Assembly (NCBI GenBank): GCA_963580285.1
Contig: OY757011.1
Span: forward strand, 156,105,245-156,169,244
Length of the DNA: 64,000 nucleotides
Origin: Lucinisca nassula
Lineage: Eukaryota; Mollusca; Bivalvia; Lucinida; Lucinidae
Reading direction: 5' to 3'
Each line of letters opens with the position of its first letter. Position 1 is the first letter of the stretch. Of the stretch, positions 34,199 to 43,812 are shown piece by piece. A program made the position numbers and the translations under genes. The notes beneath the pieces were generated by a model. That model ran no database searches. It was not told the DNA's origin and was given only the letters and a program-made list of their open reading frames with translations.

Positions 34199-34508
34199 TT
34201 GCTCGCCGGCCTCGTTGGCTCAGTCGAATGCGCGTCTGACTGGTGATCAGGAGGACGCGGGTTCGACTCCCGCCGGGGTCGGCAACATTCTTTCGTGGAG
34301 ATTGATCATGAAATCTTTTCTACGGTCATTCTCTCCCTTCCGCTGATTCAAGAAGGGCAGTTGTCAGTTTCTGGCGAAAGAATGTGCACTGTACTGGTTA
34401 ACCGCTTACGTATAAGCCTGCCCAGGAAAGTGTGGATAGGTAAACTGACCGGCTCAAAAATGACCTAAATAGTGTTGACTGGGCCGTTAAACTCCAAAAC
34501 AAAACAAA
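34199..34508 (+). mobile_element. tRNA-headed SINE with 14 bp target-site duplication
   Basis: 310 bp, same family as 26672-26971: B box GGTTCGACTCC, body GGAGATTGATCATGAAATCT, tail CTCCAAAACAAAACAAA. It is flanked by perfect copies of CTTGGAAACCTTAC (34185-34198 and 34509-34522). Confidence 0.92.
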
Positions 34509-37020
34509 CTTGGAAACCTTACAGATCCCCACCCCTAAACCATATATATTCTTGTTCCTTATGAAAATATACATTCACTGACACCAACTTAGGGGGTCTC
34601 CGGGGGTGCGCCTGGGCCTTGCCCCACCCCTTCTTCTTCACAAAAGGCCATATATCTCAGAAACCATTTAGATCCCCACCCCAAAACCATATATATTCTT
34701 GTTCCTTATGATAAGACGCATTCAGTGACACCAACCTGGGGGTCCCCCGGGTTGTGCGGGGGTCATGCCCCACCCTATATATATTGTTGTTCCTTATGAT
34801 AAGACAAATTCATTGACATCAACCTGGAGGTCTTCCGGGTCAAGCCAGGGCCTTGCCCCACCCCACCACTTCAAAAAAGGCTATATATCTCAGAAACTGT
34901 CCAGAGCCCCACCCCTAAACCATATATAATTATCTTCTTTGTGATAAGACACATTCAAATAACACTAGCTTGGGAGTCATCCGGACTGCCTGGGTCATGC
35001 CCCACTGCTTTACTTCATTAAAAGCCATATATCTCAGAAATCTTTCAGATCCCCACCCATAAACTATAATATTCTTGTTCCTTAAGATAAGATTCATTCA
35101 GTCACACCAATCTGGGGGTCACTTTGTGTTAGGGCAATGCGCCCTGCTCCTCCACTTTAAAAAGCCATATAGTTCAGTAAAAACCATTCAAATCCCCACC
35201 CCATAATCATATATGTTCTTGTTCCTTATCAATAGCACACCCACTTGGGGGTCGCAGGGGCCATTCCTCTCCTCTCCACGTCAAAGAAGGGCCTCATATA
35301 TCAGAAACCATTCAGATTCCCACCCATATACCATATATATATATATTCTTGGTCCTTATAGGGACAACAATCTTGGGCTTTCCTGGGATCAACAGGACAT
35401 GCCCCAACCCCTCCACCGCTTAAGAGGCCTTATAACTCCGGTATACAGATCCCCACTGCTACACCATATATATTCTTATTCCTTGCGATAAGACGCATTT
35501 AGTGATACCAACCAGTTCAAATTATTGACCTTGGGGCAGAAAATTGCCCTGAACCGGGACCCACATATATATCTCTTAGCTCAGGTGAGCGATATAGGAC
35601 CATCATGATCCTCTTGTTTTTTCAAATTCTGATACAACAAAAACTACCGAATGCTGGGATATTTCAAAGGAAGACAAACAATTTATTCATCACGACCAAC
35701 AAGTTATCAAGCAAACAAGAAAACGAAAATGATTGAACCTTAAATTTTAGATAGAAAGACAACAGCTAACATTCAAGTAATGAATCATCTTTAGCATAAA
35801 AATATAAACTGATCATGGGTGGTTGCATCTTTAATTTGATTGGTCATTTACTTCCATAAAGGGGTTCAAAGATCGTAACGAATCGTGTTATAACAAGGTT
35901 CAGGTGTATTTGTCCCATTATGCTTTGTTCTCCCCACACCGTGCCCCTAAGCAATTAAAAATAAAAAATCTTCTATATCACTTAAATATTTTTTTCAGTT
36001 TACTTTGACTGGGCCGTTAAACTCCAAAACAAAACAAACTTGGAAACCTTACAGATCCCCACCCCTAAACCATATATATTCTTGTTCCTTATGAAAATAT
36101 ACATTCACTGACACCAACTTAGGGGGTCTCCGGGGATGCGCCTGGGCCTTGCCCAACCCCTTCTTCTTCACAAAAGGCCATATATCTCAGAAACCATTTA
36201 GATCCCCACCCCAAAACCATATATATTCTTGTTCCTTATGATAAGACGCATTCAGTGACACCAACCTGGGGGTCCCCCGGGTTGTGCCGGGGTCATGCCC
36301 CACCCTATATATATTGTTGTTCCATATGATAAGACAAATTCATTGACATCAACCTGGAGGTCTTCCGGGTCAAGCCAGGGCCTTGCCCCACCCCACCACT
36401 TCAAAAAAGGCTATATATCTCAGAAACTGTCCAGAGCCCCACCCCTAAACCATATATAATTATCTTCTTTGTGATAAGACACATTCAAATAACACTAGCT
36501 TGGGAGTCATCCGGACTGCCTGGGTCATGCCCCACTGCTTTACTTCATTAAAAGCCATATATCTCAGAAATCTTTCAGATCCCCACCCATAAACTATAAT
36601 ATTCTTGTTCCTTAAGATAAGATTCATTCAGTCACACCAATCTGGGGGTCACTTTGTGTTAGGGCAATGCGCCCTGCTCCTCCACTTTAAAAAGCCATAT
36701 AGTTCAGTAAAAACCATTCAAATCCCCACCCCATAATCATATATGTTCTTGTTCCTTATCAATAGCACACCCACTTGGGGGTCGCAGGGGCCATTCCTCT
36801 CCTCTCCACGTCAAAGAAGGGCCTCATATATCAGAAACCATTCAGATTCCCACCCATATACCATATATATATATATATTCTTGGTCCTTATAGGGACAAC
36901 AATCTTGGGCTTTCCTGGGATCAACACCGCTTAAGAGGCCTTATAACTCGGGTATACAGATCCCCACTGCTACACCATATATATTCTTATTCCTTGCGAT
37001 AAGACGCATTTAGTGATACC
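34478..37020 (+). repeat. 1.03 kb duplication with a foreign spacer
   Basis: 34478-35512 (beginning inside the SINE tail, GACTGGGCCGTTAAACTCCA) is repeated at 36007-37020 at about 98% identity. The copies differ by small indels in an AT run (35336-35350 versus 36866-36882) and by a 30 bp deletion near 36925. Between them lies 35513-36006, a copy of 28157-28644. Confidence 0.92.
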
Positions 37021-37236
37021 AACCAGGGCTCCATTGGGTCCATGCCCTACACCCTCTAATAAAAGACCTAATGTTTTAGATACTGAGTCCATATGGATGC
37101 TCATTTGGATATAGGGGTTCATTTGGGAGACTTTATAATTGGTAGATTAAAATAGTATCATGTAAAATACATGGCTGTCATTGGGCAGTGCCCACCTGAG
37201 CTCTGGTGAGCATAGTGGCCCATGGGCCTCTTGTTT

Positions 37237-37398
37237 TTATTTCTTGGCCAATGGTGAACAAACTTGGTACACATATTGCTTAGGGACTGTAGATGCGCAT
37301 GAAGGTGTTCATATTTTGATCTGACCCCGCTGGGATCATGGGGGTGAGGACAGATGTCAAATTTTCAAGAAAATGCTTGTGAATGCTACTACCATTTT
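37237..37398 (+). repeat. Body unit of the interrupted repeat beginning at 33182
   Basis: TTGGCCAATGGTGAACAAAC and ACTTGGTACACATATTGCTT are matched at 40493-40545. It is probably one ~160 bp unit of a tandem body split by the element at 37399. Confidence 0.5.
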
Positions 37399-37796
37399 TA
37401 GCTCACCAGAACGAAGTTCCAGTAAGCTATTCTACTACCCCCGGCGTCGGCATCGGCGTCCGCAAATGGTAAAGTTTTTGCGTTAAAGTTTTTGTAGTTG
37501 CTCATAACTTCTTTATGTGAACATGGATTAATTTCATATTTAGTATTGTGATAGATACTGGGCTAAAGTTTTTATCTGCAGTATTAGCGCCCATGACTGT
37601 GACCTTAAGGTCAAGGTCACAGACTTAGAATTTTAATGTTAAAGTTTTTGTGTTAAAGTTTTAAGGAGCTCATTACTTCTTTATCTTTGGATGGATTTGC
37701 GACGTTGCGAATGGGGATATAGCATCGGTGCCGTGCGTCCGTGTGTTAGTGTGTCTGTGTTTGTGTGTCTGTGTTTCTGTGTGTGTGTCTGTCCGG

Positions 37797-38520
37797 AACC
37801 TTGTGAGCAGGATAGAAGACACAGTATTCATCGTAGAAGCATCAAACCTTCCACAAATGTTCACCATGTACAGAGGATGAACCCTATTGAATTTCAAGGT
37901 CAGGGGTCAAAGGTCAAGGTCACAATGGACTTGACCTTGAAAACCTTGTGAGCAGGATAGAAGACACAGTATTCATCGTAGAAGCATCAAATCTTCCACA
38001 AATGTTCACCATGTACAGAGGATGAACCCTATTGAATTTCAAGGTCAGGGGGTCAAAGGTCAAGGTCACAATGGACTTGACCTTGAAAACCTTGTGAGCA
38101 GGATAGACGACACAGTATTCATCGTAGAAGCATCAAACCTTCCACAAATGTTCACCATGTACAGAGGATGAACCCTATTGAATTTCAAGGTCAGGGGGTC
38201 AAAGGTCAAGGTCACAATGGACTTGACCTTGAAAACCTTGTGAGCAGGATAGACGACACAGTATTCATCGTAGAAGCATCAAACCTTCCACAAATGTTCA
38301 CCATGTACAGAGGATGAACCCTATTGAATTTCAAGGTCAGGGGGCAAAGGTCAAGGTCACAATGGACTTGACCTTGAAAACCTTGTGAGCAGGATAGAAG
38401 ACACAGTATTCATCGTAGAAGCATCAAACCTTCCACAAATGTTCACCATGTACATGTACAGAGGATGAACCCTATTGAATTTCAAGGTCAGGGGTCAAAG
38501 GTCAAGGTCACAATGGACTT
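37797..38520 (+). repeat. Five nearly identical ~146 bp tandem units
   Basis: Units start AACCTTGTGAGCAGGATAGA at 37797, 37941, 38088, 38234 and 38379 (144-147 bp apart). Each contains TTCACCATGTACAGAGGATG and CAAAGGTCAAGGTCACAATG. A GT-rich leader (TCTGTGTTTGTGTGTCTGTG) precedes them. High identity indicates recent expansion. Small differences include one or two G in AGGGGGTC and a duplicated ATGTAC in the last unit. Confidence 0.93.
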
Positions 38521-38620
38521 GTTATTTCTGTTTCAAGACAGGTTGTGGGTACTGATTAGAACCACATCAATAAGGTGATTATAATGAGCATTCACAATCT
38601 CTGTTTAAAGTCGAAATAAC
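38521..38620. mobile_element. Hairpin MITE, copy 3 (100 bp)
   Basis: Ends GTTATTTC and GAAATAAC are inverted repeats, and the interior GGTTGTGGGTACTGATTAGA pairs imperfectly with ATAATGAGCATTCACAATCT. The core matches the MITEs at 4417 and 4687. It sits exactly at the end of the 146 bp array. Confidence 0.6.
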
Positions 38621-38791
38621 AAAATGAATTAAAAATCATAGGAAAATAACAGTTTTGGAAATATGAAAGATTCCAATATGTCACACGGGTGTGTCATCAT
38701 AATTAGCAACACAAAAGCATGTCATTTGCCTGTTAAAAGTTCTTCCAAATGTCTACGGTAAGAGCTTAACACCATTGCTTTGTATTCAAAG

Positions 38792-39085
38792 GTTTGTTTG
38801 ATTTGAGGTTAAATGTCCCGGTCAACAATAGGTCATTTTGGAGACGTTGCATCCAATTTTGTGAGACTTTACCCATCATTGAGATGAAATGACACCTCAG
38901 TTCCTTTGACCCAATAAAACCAATTGGGTTTATAATCATGGACGGTCCAACTCGCACCGCTTAACCTGGGCAGGATTAGATCCTATAAGGGGTTAACCAG
39001 TACTCATGTGCGGTCGGATTCAGTTCTGCATTGAAGCATCTTGCCCATACTTCTTCAAGCCCCGATTAGCAGGGGCGAAGTCAAA
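38792..39085 (-). mobile_element. SINE (TTAAACCTCAAATCAAACAAA family), minus strand
   Basis: Reverse complement of the family at 49739, 53795 and 63072: here TTTGTTTGATTTGAGGTTAA at the left and GGTTAACCAGTACTCATG further right. It is more diverged than the other copies. Its 5' part extends to the GCTTGAAGAAGTATGGG region also present in the full-length copy at 53795. Short flanking TCAAAGG repeats may be the target duplication. Confidence 0.75.
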
Positions 39086-39539
39086 GGTAATCTATTATGT
39101 CTAATTTGTCTAACATATTCAGATTGGATTTTCATGTTAATGAATGGTATGCAGTTGCGAGGGGATGCTACGCTTGCGTTGCCTTGTTTATACTCGGTAT
39201 GGTTTTAGATACTTGTCTCAGATTTTCAGCAGCAGCATCAACTCTCATGACCATAACCTTGGGGTCAAGGTCACTGACTTAGAATTCCTATGTTAAAGTT
39301 TTTGTGTTATAGTTTTTAGGAGCTCATTACTTATTTACCTTTTGATAGATTTAGTTCATACTCGGGCTGGTGAAAGGTACTAGTCAAAAGTTTTTATCAG
39401 CAGTATCATCATACATGACGGTGACCTTTGGGTCAAGGTCACAGACTAAGGACTTTTCTGTTTTTGCTCTGAAGATTTAAGATCATTGCTTGGTTGCCTT
39501 CAGACCAATTTACTTGAGCCTTGGAATGGTGATAGATAC

Positions 39540-40345
39540 TGCTTTAAATTTCTTGAGTGAGTTCGACTTTAAAGGTCATGACCTCAAGGTCAAGGTCACT
39601 GTGGCTATCTTACATTGTCATCGCTCTGACGCCTACATTTATTGACAGATTTTAATATAACTTCACACAAATGTTGCTTATGATAATATCTCCAGCAAGT
39701 TTGACTTTCGAGGTCATGACCTCAAGGTCAAGGTCACTATGGCTATTTTTAGAAAAACTTTGTCATCGCTCCAGGGCCTACATTTATTGACGGATTTTTA
39801 TATAAATTCACACACATGTTGCATATTTTAATATCTCAAGCAAGTTCAGCTTTCAAGGTCATGACCTCAAGGTCAAGGTCACTGTGGCTATTTTTAGAAA
39901 AACTTTGTCATCACTCTAACACCTATATTTATTGATAGATTTTAATATAACTTCACACAAATGTTGGGTATGATAGTATCTTGAGCAGATTTGTCTATCA
40001 GGGTCCTGAGGTAGAGGTCACGGTCACTGGCTATTTTCAGAATAACTTTGCATTGGCTGTATGGGTTACATTTGTAGATGAATTTAGCCATAACTTTACG
40101 CAAATGTTGCTTATGATAATATCTTGAGCGAGTTTGACTTTCAAGGTCATGACCTCAAGGTTAAGGACAGTGTGGCTATTTTTAGAAAAACTTTGTTTTC
40201 ACTCTATAACTTCATACAAATGTGGGGTATGATAATATCTCAAGGGAGTTTGACTTTCAGGGTCCTCAGGTCAAGGTCAAAATCACTGTGGCTATTTTTA
40301 GAAAAACTTTGTCTTTGCTCTAGCGGCTACATTTATTGATAGATT
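39540..40345 (+). repeat. ~143 bp tandem units rich in TCAAGGTCA
   Basis: Anchors GACCTCAAGGTCAAGGTCAC or variants lie near 39580, 39719, 39863, 40009, 40151 and 40264. Other shared blocks are GGCTATTTTTAGAAAAACTT and ATTTATTGATAGATTTTAAT. Related degenerate units occur at 49200-49600. Confidence 0.85.
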
Positions 40346-40480
40346 TTGATATAACTATATTGATATAGCACTGGATTCTTTCTTTGTGACTTTGTTTCTG
40401 TTATCGGTCTGAAAATTTGCCCTCGCGCAACTGAGTCAAAGCGTGACTTCCGGTGAGCTATCCTGTCCGGTGACAGGATT

Positions 40481-41048
40481 TTATTATTTCTTGGTCTATG
40501 GTAACCAAACTTGGTACACATATTGCTTAGGGACTGCAGATAGCATGAAGGTCTCCAAATCTTGATCTTACCCCATGGGGTGAGTTCAAAGATCAAATTA
40601 AGGAAAGGCGGGTATTTGCGATGGTTCACCATCTCTGTTTTCAGAATAGGAATTAAGAAATGAGGTAAACATCATTTTGTATGCTGAAATCTCTCGCAAC
40701 TGTGTATAAAGAATAAAATATCGAAGGCACAGAAACTGGGTCCGATCCGGTGTTTGTACGTACCCTTGTATTTCAAACCTCTTGAAAGTTAGGAAAATTA
40801 CCAAAGTTATGGAAAAGTGCACATGTTAAGTTTCTCATGAAGCCAGGTAAAGACAACTATCACAAGGCGGGGTCATATAGGTCACAGGGTTTATTCTGGC
40901 CACATATTTTTGTGAGAGAAAGAATCCCAGTTGGACAAATTCAGAGAGGCTTTCAAATTCAATGAGTTTTTTCTCTCGCTTGGACAAAATGAGTGAGAAT
41001 TTTATTTTGTAAATTTTTTATGCCAGAGTATAACATAATTGCTTTTTA
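40481..41048. other. Non-coding stretch, no gene seen
   Basis: It contains one further body unit of the repeat seen at 37237 (40490-40590) and then unique-looking AT-rich sequence. Nothing coding was recognised. Confidence 0.5.
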
Positions 41049-41619
41049 TTCCCCACCACACGATAGTGGTTGGGTATTATGATTTACTGTCGAGTGTCCA
41101 TCCGCACCATTTCCGATCAATAACTCGAGTAATTTACTAAATGGAATATATGTATGAAACTTCACTGATATATAGACCACCATAAGAAGCAGGTTTTGGA
41201 TTAATGCGTTAACATTTGACTAGAGTTATTTCTGTTAACAATTTCAATTTAATGGTTTTTGGACACTTATTCATTTATTGTATGGAATAATTGGATAAAA
41301 TTTTGTGTATATATTGGTATTGGGAATGGGTGGTTTGGGAATTGCTCATGCCATAAATACGTTAACATTTGACAGAGTTATTGTCGTAAACAATTTCCAT
41401 TAAATGGTCTTTGAACACTTATTCCATTGCTAAATGGAATATATGGATGAAACTTCACATTTACATAGACCACTATAGGCAGAATGTTTAGTATTGTTAA
41501 TTGGCAAAATACGTTAACATATTCGTCAGTTATGGCCATGTACAATTCCCATTAAATGCTGTTTGGGCTCTTATTCCTTCACTTAATGGAATATATGGAT
41601 GAAACTTCACATATATGTA

Positions 41620-43438
41620 CACTGTAGATCCAATATATTACGGTGTTTGAGGTCCAAGTTCCCCTAGCGTGATATATCCAGATCGCGATGTAAGTCGCGG
41701 TAGTTTGCGGAGATGACAATACAAGTCGCGGTGATAGTTTGGTGAGATACCATTTATCAGTCCACACTATGGCTGTCAGTAATGCTATCGGCCGTATTTC
41801 ACCATTAAAGTAGATTCAGAATTACTCAATGACAGAACAAACAAAGGAGATTATGTCTACCAATTAACTTACATTCGAGAACAGCTGAAAATCTGCGTTT
41901 GAAAACTTGATCGCAAAAATGTCAAAACAGGACGCCATTTTGGATGTGCGGGTTCCCCTGGTTGCTTGTAACGGTGATGGCCAAGGGGCGCAACTACCAT
42001 AAGCGCTAAGCACTAAAGCAATTTGAGTTGTTTCCCTTGGCTTGCCAGAAAAGTAGCAGTTAGAAAAAAATTATTTACCGTCTACCACGGGCCGAAAAAC
42101 TATACAACAACAAAACTATCATCAATGAAACTTCAGAAGGATATAAATAGATTAGGATGTTGGGCACGAAAATGGGGCATGAGATTTCAACCCGTTAAAT
42201 GCAATATTATGCAGAAAACTAGGAAGAAAATAAATAAAATTGAGGCTTCTTACACCTTAGAGGGCACGGTCCTCGAAAATGTGAATTCCATTAAATACCT
42301 TGGTGTGACAATCACTCACGATTTGAGGGGGGCGTTTACTAACTGGAATGGACCCAATAACCGGAACGGCCAATATATCGCAGTAGTCGAGGTCCATAGC
42401 ACGAAACCGGGATGTGGTCGGAGCGCGATATAAGTTGCGGTAGTTTGCCGAGATGCCAATACAAGTCGCGGTGATAGTTTGGTGAGATACCGTTTATCAA
42501 TCCACACTAATGGCTGTCAGTAATGCTATCGGCCGTATTTCACCATTAAAGTAGGTGCAGAATTACTCAATGACAGAACAAACAAACGGGACTATGTCTA
42601 CCAATTAACTTACATTCGAGAACAGCTGAAAATCTGCGTTTGAAAACGTGATCGCAAAAATGTCAAAACAGGACACCATTTTGGATGTGCGGGTTCCCCT
42701 GGTTGTCTGTAACGGTAATGGCCAAGGGGCGCATCTACCATTAGCCCTAAGAGCTAAAGCAATTCGAGTTGTTTCCCTTGGCTTGCCAGAGGTCAGAATC
42801 ATTAAAAGTAGCGGTTGGAAAAAAATTATTTACCATCTACCACGGGCCGAAAAACTATACAACAACAAAACTATCATTTTATTATCTTTTGATTTTTTTT
42901 CATTTTATTTTCACTTGGAAGGCATGATAGATCACGATTAGGATGCTCTGCATGAGGGCGCACGGACATAGTTGCCTGATTGAGCATTGAGTGGATTACT
43001 CAGTTATGACACTAATTATGACAAGTTTGGGGATTAAGATTAATTGTTCGCCAATACCTGTTCTAACTGACGCTAATTGGATTATTTGGTTATTATGTGT
43101 GAACTGATGTGATTTCACGTCTGAATATGTGCGAAAAATCAATACCGAAATTACAGTCAGTTATATTATATTTTCTTTCAACTGTAAAAATGTCAGCTCT
43201 GAACAAGTCATTTAGTGAAGTGTGAGTGTGGACTGATAAACGGCATCTTAGCAAATAACTACCACAACATATATCGATGTCTCGGCAAACTACCACCACG
43301 ATTATATCGGTGTCTCGGCAAACTATACCTATCTGGACGTTTTATTTTTTTTGCTCATGGTAAATTTGGGGTCCATGGAAAATTCGCAATATACTGAATT
43401 TCGCGGAATAAGGGATCGGGAAGTATTGATCTACAGTG
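41620..43438. mobile_element. TIR element with TA target duplication, 1,819 bp
   Basis: It begins CACTGTAGATC and ends GATCTACAGTG, with TA on both sides (41618-41619, 43439-43440). Subterminal similarity extends inward: GTAAGTCGCGGTAGTTTGC at 41690 is matched in reverse near 43260-43330. The host repeat is continuous across the insertion. Inside, a ~430 bp segment is duplicated (about 41695-42110 and 42425-42880), with a LINE reverse-transcriptase scrap between the copies. No transposase is visible. Confidence 0.7.
42116..42330 (+). pseudogene. LINE reverse transcriptase fragment inside the TIR element
   Basis: On the plus strand the translation reads KLQKDINRLGCWARKWGMRF, QPVKCNIMQKTRKK, then LENVNSIKYLGVTITHDL. 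This is the region just after the catalytic core in Jockey/CR1-type non-LTR reverse transcriptases. It is cut off on both sides: upstream is the duplicated non-coding segment and downstream GGGGGGCGTTTACTAACTGG, unrelated. It is about 70 codons of a ~500-codon domain, so a captured or residual piece with no function. Confidence 0.85.
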
Positions 43439-43540
43439 TACTATTAAAGGAAGCATGTACAGGATTTTTAATTGGCGAAATACGTTAACATCTTTGTCAG
43501 AGTTATAGCCATCAACATTTCTCATTAAATGGGTTTTATT

Positions 43541-43810
43541 ATACCCCCGGCATACGAAGTATGCAATGGGGGTATATAGTAATTGTCTTTTCCGTCTGTC
43601 TGTCTGTCCGTAAACAATTATTTTGTGTCAAAGATATCTCAGGAACTGCTTCACATAGAAACTTGAAATTTTGCACACATGATCAGTATGACTACTTGTA
43701 TTGTGGGAAAGAAAATAAGGGCCAAGGGGTCAGGCCTTTTAGAGTTATTTCCCTTTGTAGTTCGGCACTGGCCGGGGGTTAACGTGCCCCACTGGGCACT
43801 TTTGTCTAGT
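43541..43810 (+). mobile_element. Complete small hairpin-start element, ~270 bp
   Basis: Start hairpin ATACCCCCGGCATACGAAGT with ATGCAATGGGGGTATAT; then TCCGTCTGTCTGTCTGTCCG and a short body; near the end CTGGCCGGGGGTTAACG repeats the arm in inverse, followed by the hairpin GTGCCCCACTGGGCAC and TTTTGTCTAG. It shows the whole architecture in minimal form. Confidence 0.7.
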
Positions 43811-43812
43811 TT

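Larger units (their letters stand above)
33283..37236 (+). mobile_element. Helentron/DINE-like element, AGCTCACCAGAGC type
   Basis: The start is a hairpin (AGCTCACCAGAGCCGAAGAC with CCTGGGGAGCT). The end carries the inverted copy of its arm, GAGCTCTGGTGAGC, followed by the hairpin GTGGCCCATGGGCC and TCTTGTTTTT. Inside, from about 33960, lies an array of ~140 bp units (CCATATATCTCAGAAACC, CCATATATATTCTTGTTCC, GATAAGACGCATTCAGTG). A SINE (34199-34508), a large duplication and a block from 28157 have been added within. No protein coding. Confidence 0.65.
37399..40480 (+). mobile_element. Helentron/DINE-like element, AGCTCACCAGAAC type
   Basis: The start hairpin AGCTCACCAGAACGAAGTTC with CAGTAAGCT lies at 37400-37428. 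The end at about 40449-40480 reads CTTCCGGTGAGCT, the inverted arm, followed by the hairpin TCCTGTCCGGTGACAGGA and TTTTATT. Central arrays of 140-150 bp units rich in TCAAGGTCA fill the inside, together with another leader (37676), a MITE (38521) and a minus-strand SINE (38792). Confidence 0.6.

Noticed and set aside
37735..37796. GT-rich stretch as a simple microsatellite of interest
   Set aside because: It is the leader of the 146 bp array and of the type seen after other start hairpins (GTCTGTCCG), not an independent feature.
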